Shown one piece after another: positions 53,671-62,180 of a stretch of 64,000 bases of DNA. Every line of letters starts with the position of its first letter. Position 1 is the stretch's first letter. The translations under genes were made by a program, and so were the position numbers. The stretch is from NCBI GenBank assembly GCA_963782475.1, contig CAWAJW010000012.1, positions 1,240,001 to 1,304,000 of the forward strand, given 5' to 3'. This DNA is from CAVQBP01 sp963782475 (lineage in GTDB: Bacteria; Bacteroidota; Ignavibacteria; Ignavibacteriales; Ignavibacteriaceae). Below the pieces are notes generated by a model. The model had not been told where the DNA came from. It made no database searches and saw only the letters and a list, made by a program, of their open reading frames with translations.

Positions 53671-54055
53671 GTGCAGAATTATTTCTATGTATTTGTCGGT
53701 GCCGGGTTTGGCGGTGCGTTACGTTATTGGGGATCCGATATTGTCTATAAATTTCTTCCTTCCACTTTTCCATACGGAACTTTATTTGTAAATGTATTTA
53801 GGAAGTTTTATTATAGGTCTGGTTATCTATTACTTTGATGCCAATAAATTAATTAACCAGGATTTACGTATATTTTTAACCACCGGCTTTTGCGGAGGTT
53901 TGACAACCTTTTCTACTTTTTCCTTTGAAACTATAAATTTTCTGAAGGAAAGAGAATATTTTCTTGCCGGCGGCAATATTGTTTTGAACCTGTTCTTAAC
54001 ATTGCTGGCATTATTTATTGCTTATAAACTTTCCAGCCTGTTGGTTGGTAATTAA
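53671..54055 (+). CDS. crcB: CrcB/Fluc fluoride channel, frameshifted
   Basis: Exports fluoride as a dual-topology dimer in the inner membrane. Start is GTG at 53671 with AGGAGA 7 bases upstream. The first frame gives VFVGAGFGGALRYWGSD and YGTLFVNV, then the second frame gives LGSFIIGLVIYYFDA and GFCGGLTTFSTFSFE (the pore Phe region). Dropping one T from the TTT at 53797-53799 joins them as GTLFVNVLGSF, giving 127 residues, the usual length. A homopolymer error is the simplest explanation. Confidence 0.87.
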
Positions 54056-54075
54056 ACTTTTAAACGGAGTTTAAA

Positions 54076-54432
54076 ATGGAAATTAAAGGAGAGGCAAAAT
54101 TATTAAGGATTTTTGTCGGGGAGTCGGATCTTATCGGGCATATACCTGTCTATGAAAGAATTGTGCAGGAAGCACGCAAAATTCATATGGCCGGTGCAAC
54201 TGTTTTTAAGGGAGTAATGGGATTCGGAAGAACAAGCAGGATCCATACTGCAAAAATTTTAAGGCTTTCGGAAGATATGCCGATGGTAATTGAAATTGTA
54301 GATGAATACGAGAAGGTTGAAAAATTTTTACCGACGCTGCATGATATTTTTGAAGAAGCACAAAGCGGCGGACTTATTACTCTTGAAAAAGCCGATATAA
54401 TAAAATATGTTGTCGGGAATAAAAGCAGTTAG
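54076..54432 (+). CDS. DUF190-family protein linked to crcB
   Basis: 118 residues, a GlnB-like ferredoxin fold: LLRIFVGESDLIGHIPVYER, HMAGATVFKGVMGFG and DMPMVIEIVDEYEKVEKFL. DUF190 genes commonly accompany crcB, as here (20 bases downstream, one operon under the fluoride riboswitch), so a part in fluoride response is likely though the biochemical role is unknown. GGAGTT precedes the ATG. Confidence 0.9.
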   Translation: MEIKGEAKLLRIFVGESDLIGHIPVYERIVQEARKIHMAGATVFKGVMGFGRTSRIHTAKILRLSEDMPMVIEIVDEYEKVEKFLPTLHDIFEEAQSGGLITLEKADIIKYVVGNKSS

Positions 54433-54458
54433 AATAATTTTTAATTAAACCGGAAATA

Positions 54459-55004
54459 ATGGAAAGATTTATCTCGATACTTAGAGGAATAAATGTCGGC
54501 GGACAAAGAAAACTCCCAATGGAGCAGTTAAAATCTCTTTTTGAGGGGCTGAATTATAAAGATGTGTTTACATATATACAAAGCGGAAATGTTATTTTCA
54601 CAGCGGATAAAATTCCCCCTCCTGTCCTTGAGAAAATAATTGAAAAGAAAATTAGTGAAAAGTTTAATATGGAAGTCCCTGTAATTATCCGGCAGGTTCC
54701 GGAGATGGCAAGTATTCTTGCAATTAATCCTTTTCTAAAAATAAAAGGAATTGATATTGAAAAGCTTCATGTTACTTTCCTTGAAAAAATCCCGGGGCAA
54801 AATGAATTAAATAATATTGAAAAGTACGATTACTCACCGGATAAATTTAGTATTATTAAAAAAGAAGTTTTTCTTTATTGCCCCGGAGGGTATGGTAAAA
54901 CAAAGCTTTCAAACAATTTTTTTGAAAGCAAGCTTAAAGTAAAAGCTACAACAAGAAATTGGAAAACTGTAAATAAGCTTGCCGGGTTAGCTTCGGGTGA
55001 ATAG
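54459..55004 (+). CDS. DUF1697-family protein
   Basis: 181 residues with the family opening RFISILRGINVGGQRKLPME and YIQSGNVIFTAD, and the terminal TTRNWKTVNKLAGLA. Function unknown in the literature known to me. It lies 26 bases after the DUF190 gene and could be cotranscribed with it, though it has no known tie to fluoride. Confidence 0.85.
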   Translation: MERFISILRGINVGGQRKLPMEQLKSLFEGLNYKDVFTYIQSGNVIFTADKIPPPVLEKIIEKKISEKFNMEVPVIIRQVPEMASILAINPFLKIKGIDIEKLHVTFLEKIPGQNELNNIEKYDYSPDKFSIIKKEVFLYCPGGYGKTKLSNNFFESKLKVKATTRNWKTVNKLAGLASGE

Positions 55005-55015
55005 TCAATCTTTAT

Positions 55016-55831
55016 TCAAAAATTTTTATTTACTAAAATTGAAATATCATGTCCTTTGAAATATCCTATTGCTTCATCAGGTGAATCCTGACTTGTTATT
55101 GCAATACTGTCTGAAATTATTTCTCTTTTAACTAATCCTGCCTGAAAGCTTAAATAATCAATCATTTTTAATTGCGGCTGATTCATATCTGCTTCAATTA
55201 TATAACAATCATAAAAGCTATTGTCAATTTCTATGGAAACAGTCCCCTTAATAATCCTATTCCGGTAGAATGGAGTTTTTAGTTCATTCCATTCTGATCC
55301 TGTGAATAAAGGGTATTTTAAGACCACTCTGGGAGGATTAAAAAATATTACTGAATCGGTCAAGCTGGAATTTATAGGGAAATTAAATGTCAAATCTTCG
55401 CATATTTTTTTAAATTCTGCAGGAGTAAAATATTTTTTACTTTTTAATTTTGGAATTATCGGGTAGGAACTCCCTGCATTTCGATATGCAATGATGGAAA
55501 AGAGCGAATCATTATTAATATACCAGTTTTCCGATATTGATTCGGGAGAATCACTATTATATGCGTCAATTTTAATCAGATTTTTATAGCCCGGAAGAGA
55601 ATCATTAATTGAGGAGATTTTTACTATAGTGTTCGGGATATCTATGTATTGAGTAGAATCTTTACTTCCTCCATTATTAAAATATTCATATGATAATTTT
55701 GATGAATATTCCCATTGATTGTTTAGCTTTACCGGGTATTTATTTAAGTTATTTACCGGGTCGACTCCTCCGTTTTTCCCTTTACATCCGGCTAAAATTG
55801 CTAAGCAAATTGTGAAGATTAAAAATTTCAT
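55016..55831 (-). CDS. Lipoprotein of unknown function
   Basis: 271 residues. A lipobox AILAGC gives a lipidated Cys at residue 16, followed by a short KGKNGG spacer and a globular domain rich in Asn, Tyr and Ser (YPVKLNNQWEYSSKLSYEYF onward). No family recognised. It is convergent with the DUF1697 gene. Confidence 0.65.
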   Translation of the reverse strand: MKFLIFTICLAILAGCKGKNGGVDPVNNLNKYPVKLNNQWEYSSKLSYEYFNNGGSKDSTQYIDIPNTIVKISSINDSLPGYKNLIKIDAYNSDSPESISENWYINNDSLFSIIAYRNAGSSYPIIPKLKSKKYFTPAEFKKICEDLTFNFPINSSLTDSVIFFNPPRVVLKYPLFTGSEWNELKTPFYRNRIIKGTVSIEIDNSFYDCYIIEADMNQPQLKMIDYLSFQAGLVKREIISDSIAITSQDSPDEAIGYFKGHDISILVNKNF

Positions 55832-55927
55832 TGTTTCCCCGTAAAAAAATAAAAGTTGTAGTAAATATACTGTCTATTTTATTAAATTCAATTATTTTAT
55901 ATTTAAAGCTGATTAATAAAATAAATT

Positions 55928-56272
55928 ATGAAAAGATACGAAAAACATATTTTTATTTGTGAAAACAAGAGACCGGCTGATGATCCGCGTGGTTGCTGTT
56001 CGGATAAAGGCAGTGTTGAAATAAGAGCAAAATTTAAGCAGCGGATAAAAGAATTGGGATTAAAAGCAGAAGTACGTGCGAATGCATCCGGCTGCCTGGA
56101 TGCATGCGAATTCGGCCCTTCGATCGTTGTCTATCCGGAGCAAATATGGTACGGCGGTGTTAGTTTGGATGATGTTGAAGAAATTATTCAATCTCATATT
56201 ATAAATAATATACCTGTAGAAAGACTATTTATTTCACATCCGAAATTCAATAAAGATGAAATCAAAATCTGA
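55928..56272 (+). CDS. Thioredoxin-like [2Fe-2S] ferredoxin
   Basis: 114 residues. HIFICENKRP with Cys at 11, then RGCCSDKG, and ASGCLDACEFGPSIVVYPE provide the four-cysteine pattern of the (2Fe-2S) thioredoxin-like ferredoxin family (C-x10-12-C, then C-x3-C). The tail WYGGVSLDDVEEIIQSHI is also typical. Electron carrier; partner unknown. The endonuclease III gene starts inside its last 17 bases, an unusual but tight coupling. Confidence 0.9.
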   Translation: MKRYEKHIFICENKRPADDPRGCCSDKGSVEIRAKFKQRIKELGLKAEVRANASGCLDACEFGPSIVVYPEQIWYGGVSLDDVEEIIQSHIINNIPVERLFISHPKFNKDEIKI

Positions 56273-56924
56273 TTCCCCTGCATCAGGCGAAGAAAGAAAA
56301 CATGCAAAAGAGGTTTTCTTTTTATTAAGGAAAGAGTACCCGGAGGTTAAAAGCGCTTTGAATTTTTCGAACGCTTTCCAGCTATTAATTGCAACGATTC
56401 TTGCAGCTCAATGTACCGATGAAAGAGTTAATATTGTGACTAAGAATCTGTTCAAAAAGTACAAATCGCCTGCAGATTTTCTTTCGGTATCAAATGAAGA
56501 ATTGGAAAAAGATATTTTCTCAACAGGATTCTACCGGCAAAAAGCAAAGAGTATAAAAAATTGCTGTAAGGATTTGGTTGAAAAATATAAAGGTAAAGTG
56601 CCGAAAGATTTTGATGAAATAAATAAGCTGCACGGTGTCGGAAGAAAAACTGCTTCTGTTGTTGCCGGGAATGCTTTTGGAATACCTGCAATTGCCGTAG
56701 ACACTCATGTAATAAGACTCTCTAATCTGCTCGGTTTTATTAGTTCATCCGATCCGGTAAAAATTGAATTTAAGCTTAAGGAATTATTACCCCAAGAAGA
56801 CTGGATAAATTCTTCTCATTGGCTTGCCGCTCATGGAAGAAAAATTTGTATAGCTAGAAAACCTAAATGCATGCAGTGTGTTTTGGGAAATATTTGTCCC
56901 AGCTTTAATCCAGCTAATGGATAA
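56256..56924 (+). CDS. nth: Endonuclease III (HhH-GPD DNA glycosylase/AP lyase)
   Basis: 222 residues. Removes oxidised pyrimidines and nicks AP sites. The HhH region LHGVGRKTASVVAGNAF carries the catalytic Lys (K131), AVDTHVIRLSNLLGF the catalytic Asp (D149), and CIARKPKCMQCVLGNIC the 4Fe-4S ligands (C198, C205, C208, C214; C-x6-C-x2-C-x5-C). Full length. The start overlaps the ferredoxin gene. Confidence 0.95.
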   Translation: MKSKSDSPASGEERKHAKEVFFLLRKEYPEVKSALNFSNAFQLLIATILAAQCTDERVNIVTKNLFKKYKSPADFLSVSNEELEKDIFSTGFYRQKAKSIKNCCKDLVEKYKGKVPKDFDEINKLHGVGRKTASVVAGNAFGIPAIAVDTHVIRLSNLLGFISSSDPVKIEFKLKELLPQEDWINSSHWLAAHGRKICIARKPKCMQCVLGNICPSFNPANG

Positions 56925-56976
56925 AAACGATAACAAACGGCAATTTAGGTTGGTTATATAGGAAGGGTTATTTGAA

Positions 56977-57543
56977 ATGGAAGATAAAGAAAGAAATAGA
57001 GCTTACTGTCTGGCAATATTAAAAGAATATACCCAAACAGACAGCCTGCTTAAACATGCATTTGCCGTTGAGACCTGCGTTAGAGCCTATGCAAAAAAAT
57101 TTAATGAGGATGAGGAGTACTGGGGTAATGTTGCTCTCCTTCATGATTTTGATTATGAAAAATTTCCTACTGCTGAAGAACATCCTTTTAAGGGAGCCGA
57201 GATTTTAAAGGAGAAAGGATTCAGTCATTCCTTTACCGAGTCAATCCTTTCACATGCCGGTTATTCGGGTATTCCCAGAAATACACTGTTACGCAAAACC
57301 TTATTTGCCTGCGATGAACTGGCAGGGTTTATTACTGCGGTTACTTATGTAAGGCCTAGTAAATCTGTTGATGAAGTTGAAGTTAAATCTGTTAAAAAGA
57401 AATTGAAGGATAAAGCATTTGCTAGAAATGTCAGCAGGGAAGATATACAGCAGGGGGCAGAAGAGCTGGGAGTCAGCCTTGATGAACATATCGATTTCTG
57501 TATAAAAGCCATGAGAGAAAATAAAGAGGAATTAGGTTTATAA
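56977..57543 (+). CDS. HD-domain hydrolase
   Basis: 188 residues of the predicted HD-superfamily hydrolase kind: LKHAFAVETCVRAYAKKF (first His), LLHDFDYEKFP (HD pair), a third His in SILSHAGYSG and ACDELAGFITA. Metal-dependent phosphohydrolase, substrate unknown. It starts 52 bases after nth. Confidence 0.85.
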   Translation: MEDKERNRAYCLAILKEYTQTDSLLKHAFAVETCVRAYAKKFNEDEEYWGNVALLHDFDYEKFPTAEEHPFKGAEILKEKGFSHSFTESILSHAGYSGIPRNTLLRKTLFACDELAGFITAVTYVRPSKSVDEVEVKSVKKKLKDKAFARNVSREDIQQGAEELGVSLDEHIDFCIKAMRENKEELGL

Positions 57544-57681
57544 GCTGACTAATAATATTTCCGTAATAGTCTATTATATTGCTGTAGAACTCATCCAGCT
57601 CATAAAGGGAGGGAATCAATGTTTTCAGCATAACCAGATTATTCAGGATAATGATAAAATTCTGTAATAATAAAATACAAA

Positions 57682-57709
57682 TTGACTTGATTCTATTGTT
57701 TTATCTTTG
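57682..57709 (+). promoter_or_regulatory. Bacteroidota-type promoter for porU copy 1
   Basis: TTG (57682-57684) and TATCTTTG (57702-57709) are 17 bases apart and match the -33 TTG / -7 TAnnTTTG consensus of Bacteroidota sigma-ABfr promoters. It lies about 110 bases upstream of the start. Confidence 0.5.
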
Positions 57710-57822
57710 CTAACTTTGAAACAGTTATAAGGGAGAGTTTCATAGAGGTTTTTGCTACCATCTTTATTCAAATTTTAATATCAAATTTATAATAGCTGCA
57801 TTTTTTATTTTTTAATTATTGA

Positions 57823-60800
57823 ATGAAAAGCAAAATCTCTGCAATAATAATCCTTATAATCAGCCTCCCTGCATTTGCCCAAAATGAAATACATGTAATA
57901 TCATCAAGCAGAAGTTCAATAGTAGTTGAATATACACCGCGATATGCCGATACCTCCCATATAAAAATAAATAATGAAGATTATATAAGAGTAAACCTGA
58001 ATGAAGGCTATTATATAAAACCGGAAGACTGGGGAATGCCTGCCCTGCCGAAGCGCGGATTAAATGTAGGAGTCCCCGGGGAATACGGTAATACAATAAG
58101 AGTATTGAGCAGTACGTCAAATGAAATAACAGGTAAAATAGCTCCGAAACCGAAGATGGTAAAAGATAAGGGATTAAATGATCTGGTATATGAATTAAAC
58201 CCCGGCTATAACAATTATGAAGAGAAAGATGAGCTGGTAGGTTTCGGAGATTATGGAATAGTAAGAGGGATCCCGGTACAGACGCTGGTCATCTCCCCGG
58301 TATCATATAGTTCATCACAAAATAAAATAAAGATATATACTCATATAGTATTTGAAATAAACTTTACAGCTAATCAGAAGCTAAGCTCAGGCCCAGGTGA
58401 TAATTTTCTCTCCGGAGCCATGATAAATTACAATGTAGCCCGTTATTGGTCGAAGGAAGCGGTCAGTAAATTAAAGAAAAGCAGCAGTATAATAAACAGT
58501 GTTTTAAGTACGGGTAAATGGGTAAAGTTTGAGGCTCCCGTTGAAGGGATGTATAAGATTACCCGTTCAATGCTCGCTTCATTTGGAATAGATGGCGGTA
58601 CAGTAGACCCGAGAACGATAAAGATATACAACAACGGTGGGAAGATGCTTCCGGAAGATGTTAATGCTGCATATCCATCGGATTTGCAGGAGAATGCGAT
58701 AGTAGTAACGGGAGAGTCAGACGGGAAGTTTGATGAAGGAGATTATATACTGTTTTATGGAAGGGGAAATGATTTCTGGGAATATGATGCAGCCTCAAGA
58801 AGCGTAAAGAGGAACTTTAATTTATATTCCAATCATAATTACTATTTTATAACTTCAGGGGGAGCGCCCGGAAAGAGAGCGGAAACCAGGACAAGCTTAA
58901 ATTCAGATAATGCATATACCCAAACCTCTACCCAAGCATTTGTAGACTGGGAGAAAGATAAGATAAATATATTTGCCAGCGGCAGGTATTTCCTTGGAGA
59001 CGGATTTTCATCATCAACAGTATCGCAGACCTATTCAAATAAGCTAGACGGAAGATTATCAAACTACCCGGTAAATTATTCCTTCAGGATTGTAAATGTA
59101 TTAACGGGTAATATTGATTTGAAGATATATGAAAACTCAAATAACATATTTTCACGAACTCTTTCTGGAACTTCGGTATTATTTTATTCGGAATATGCCC
59201 ATGGGAATGAATTTAATGGAGAGGCCGAATATGTGAATACTTTGCCTGATAACCGCAGTGTATTGAAGTTCCAGGTAAATGCTAATTCTTCAAATACATT
59301 TGCCTACCTTGACTATTTTGAAATATCGTACCAAAAGAATTTAGCAGCAGTAAACGACAGCTTGATATTTTACTCAAAAGATACATCATCAGTAATTTCA
59401 TATGATCTGACCGGGTTTTCCAATTCCAATATACAGGTATATGATATATCTGATTATGCAAATATTAAGACTGTTTCCAGTATGACTGCGCCTAGCGGAG
59501 GTGAGTTTAAGTTCCAGGCAAATGAATCAGCAGGAAAAGTATCAAAGTATATAGCAGTAGGGAATGATAAATATAAGACGCCGGTCAACCCGGTGGAAAT
59601 GAGCAACCAGAATCTGCATGGAATAACCGGTGGAGCGCAGTATATAATTATAACAGATAAGACATTTAATGATCAGGCTAACAGGCTGAAGAATTACCGT
59701 GAATCGGAATCGAAGGAGAAGCTTTCCTCTGTGGTTGTAGATGTAGACCAGATATATAATGAATTTTCGGGTGGAGCGTTGGATGTATCGGGAATAAGGA
59801 ATTTCATAAAATATGCATATGATAACTGGCCGGTAAAGCCGGAGTATATATTATTATTCGGAGATGGAAATTATGATTATAAGAATATAGAAGGGAGCAA
59901 TAATAATTTTGTTCCTCCTTATGAAACAGCACCTGCTACTTCTTTAAAATATAACGAAATATATTCCTATCCGATGGATGATTATTATGCAATGGTAGAT
60001 GGACCTGATGATAAAAATGATAATAAAATAGATCTTGCTATAGGAAGGATAAATATACAAAGTCTTGAAGATGCACAGATTGCTGTGGATAAAATAATCA
60101 GTTATGAAAATAATTCGGACAAAGATCTCTGGCGCAATTTGATAACCATAGTTGCGGATGATAATGTTACAAGCACCGGGCTCGAACAAAATCTGCATAC
60201 TCCTCAGGCTGAGAATTTAGCAAATATAATTATCCCGGGTTCTTTTAACATAAATAAAATTTATCTTGCAGCCTATCCGACTGTTATAACAGGAGTGGGA
60301 AGGACAAAACCTGCAGTTAATGAAGCAATAATAGCTGCAATGAATAATGGATCATTAATAGTGCATTATGTAGGGCATGGGAATGAGCATGTGTGGGCTC
60401 ATGAAACAGTATTTGAAAACAGCAGTTCAATTCCGCGACTTCATAATTCAAGATATTTCTTTCTATCTGTTGCTGCCTGCGCATTCGGTTATTTTGATAA
60501 AACTACAGTTCAAAGCGGGGCAGAGTTATTATTATTAAAAGCTAATAGCGGTGCAATTGGTGTTTTGTCAGCTACCAGACCTGTCTTTTCAGATGCTAAC
60601 GCTGTGTTAGCTGATACTTTTTTTACTAAGCTTCTTCGTGTTACTGGAGCTAATACCTTAGGGAATGCTTATTTTCTATCAAAAATTCAACGTTATGGGG
60701 AGAATGATCAAAGGTTTACACTTTTTGGGGACCCTGCGTTAAAACTATTAATTCCTCAATATACTGCATCAATTGATTCGATTAATGGGCATAAATTTAA

Positions 60801-61839
60801 TTCGTTTGATACAACTGCCAATGTGGTCCAGATAAAAGCATTAAGCAATACAAGGATCGAAGGCTTTATCGAAAAACCCGATAATACTGTCTGGAGCGAT
60901 TTTAACGGGGATGGAATAATATCTGTTTATGATTCTGAAAGAAAAGTAGCATTAGATCAACTGAACGGTTTCCAGATGACAGTGCAGGGAGGTACAATAT
61001 TTAGGGGAAAAGTATCTATAAAGAATGGTCATTTCAATTCCAATTTTATAGTTCCTAAAGATATCTCATACCAGAATGAAAACGGAAAAATAATAGTCTA
61101 TTTCTATAATAATGAAGTAGACGGATTAGGATATACAAATAATATCATAGTAGGCGGAACAGATTCAAGTGTTGTAAATGATGGTAAGGGTCCGGACGTA
61201 GAAATCTATTTTGATGCTCCTTCCCCCAGCACATCATATTTGATAAACCCCGATTCAAAGCTGATAGTAAAATTATCGGATGAAACAGGAATAAATTCGA
61301 CAGGAACAGGAGTAGGTCATCAGCTTGAGGGGATATTAAATGATAATATAAGCAGCCCGATCGATTTTACAAATTCTTATACTGGAGATATAGACTCAGG
61401 GGGAAAATCGGGAGAGATAAACTATACCTTTAATAATATCTCGCCAGGAGAATATAAAATAGATGTAAAGGCATGGGATGTATTTAATAACTTCTCTTCA
61501 AAGTCAGCATATTTCACTGTAGTAAGCGGAGATAACCTGGTATTAAGTAATGTATATAATTATCCCAATCCTTTTTCAAGCAATACAACCTTTACATTCC
61601 AGCAGAATTTAAATACAATTTTGGATTTAAAAATTAAAATTTACACAATAGCAGGCAGACTTATAAAAGAAATAGAGAAAAACAGCATAAGTGAAAAATA
61701 TGTTATGGTTCCGTGGGACGGAAGAGATGCAGACGGAGATGTAATAGCCAACGGAACATATTTTTATAAGCTGATAGTGAAGACCAGCGACGGGAAGTAT
61801 AATACCAGCATATTAGGAAAACTGGCGGTTATCAGATAA
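57823..61839 (+). CDS. porU: C25 gingipain-family peptidase, PorU-type T9SS sortase (copy 1)
   Basis: 1338 residues. Signal peptide (MKSKISAIIILIISLPAFAQ), a long beta-rich prodomain (about 21-600), a C25 cysteine-peptidase domain (about 600-960) with the His of VHYVGHGNEHVW (H852) and the Cys of LSVAACAFGYFD (C886), then FGDPALKL. The C-terminal FlgD-like/T9SS part has YPNPFSSNTTFTFQQN and WDGRDADGDVIANGTYFYKL, as in PorU, ending KLAVIR. PorU removes the sorting tail of T9SS cargo and attaches it at the cell surface. A secreted C25 protease is the alternative. Followed 341 bases later by a second copy. Confidence 0.8.
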   Translation: MKSKISAIIILIISLPAFAQNEIHVISSSRSSIVVEYTPRYADTSHIKINNEDYIRVNLNEGYYIKPEDWGMPALPKRGLNVGVPGEYGNTIRVLSSTSNEITGKIAPKPKMVKDKGLNDLVYELNPGYNNYEEKDELVGFGDYGIVRGIPVQTLVISPVSYSSSQNKIKIYTHIVFEINFTANQKLSSGPGDNFLSGAMINYNVARYWSKEAVSKLKKSSSIINSVLSTGKWVKFEAPVEGMYKITRSMLASFGIDGGTVDPRTIKIYNNGGKMLPEDVNAAYPSDLQENAIVVTGESDGKFDEGDYILFYGRGNDFWEYDAASRSVKRNFNLYSNHNYYFITSGGAPGKRAETRTSLNSDNAYTQTSTQAFVDWEKDKINIFASGRYFLGDGFSSSTVSQTYSNKLDGRLSNYPVNYSFRIVNVLTGNIDLKIYENSNNIFSRTLSGTSVLFYSEYAHGNEFNGEAEYVNTLPDNRSVLKFQVNANSSNTFAYLDYFEISYQKNLAAVNDSLIFYSKDTSSVISYDLTGFSNSNIQVYDISDYANIKTVSSMTAPSGGEFKFQANESAGKVSKYIAVGNDKYKTPVNPVEMSNQNLHGITGGAQYIIITDKTFNDQANRLKNYRESESKEKLSSVVVDVDQIYNEFSGGALDVSGIRNFIKYAYDNWPVKPEYILLFGDGNYDYKNIEGSNNNFVPPYETAPATSLKYNEIYSYPMDDYYAMVDGPDDKNDNKIDLAIGRINIQSLEDAQIAVDKIISYENNSDKDLWRNLITIVADDNVTSTGLEQNLHTPQAENLANIIIPGSFNINKIYLAAYPTVITGVGRTKPAVNEAIIAAMNNGSLIVHYVGHGNEHVWAHETVFENSSSIPRLHNSRYFFLSVAACAFGYFDKTTVQSGAELLLLKANSGAIGVLSATRPVFSDANAVLADTFFTKLLRVTGANTLGNAYFLSKIQRYGENDQRFTLFGDPALKLLIPQYTASIDSINGHKFNSFDTTANVVQIKALSNTRIEGFIEKPDNTVWSDFNGDGIISVYDSERKVALDQLNGFQMTVQGGTIFRGKVSIKNGHFNSNFIVPKDISYQNENGKIIVYFYNNEVDGLGYTNNIIVGGTDSSVVNDGKGPDVEIYFDAPSPSTSYLINPDSKLIVKLSDETGINSTGTGVGHQLEGILNDNISSPIDFTNSYTGDIDSGGKSGEINYTFNNISPGEYKIDVKAWDVFNNFSSKSAYFTVVSGDNLVLSNVYNYPNPFSSNTTFTFQQNLNTILDLKIKIYTIAGRLIKEIEKNSISEKYVMVPWDGRDADGDVIANGTYFYKLIVKTSDGKYNTSILGKLAVIR

Positions 61840-62180
61840 TTTTTTTTGGTAAGATCTAGTTTTGTTAAGGGAAATTAAATTTCCAGCTCTCATTAGTAAT
61901 ATTTTCATTCTATAATTCTTAATTACTGGAAAAGATTTAGATAGCCAGGTTAGAAAATCGTAAAATAAGTTGGTTAAAATTGGCATTATGATTGTTATTC
62001 CTTAAATTAAAACTTGCAATTTTTAAGAATCTGCAATGGACTTGATTCTTTTATTTTTACTTCACTAATTTAAGTTATATTTTAAAGGAGAATTTATTAG
62101 AGATTTTTGCTACAAGAATATTCCAAATTAATGTTTTTAAAATTATATAATATCTGAACAATATTATTTCATCTGTTTGA
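61840..62180. other. Intergenic region between the two porU copies
   Basis: 341 bases, no gene. From 62034 on (GGACTTGATTCTTTTATTTT) it resembles the leader of copy 1 (57683-57765), sharing AGAGATTTTTGCTAC with AGAGGTTTTTGCTAC just before the start region and a purine-rich AAAGGAGAA. The earlier part has no counterpart. So the duplication carried part of its leader. Confidence 0.5.

Noticed and set aside
57860..58120. 86-codon minus-strand ORF repeated at 62218-62478
   Set aside because: It is antisense to the duplicated porU start; the repetition only reflects the porU duplication.
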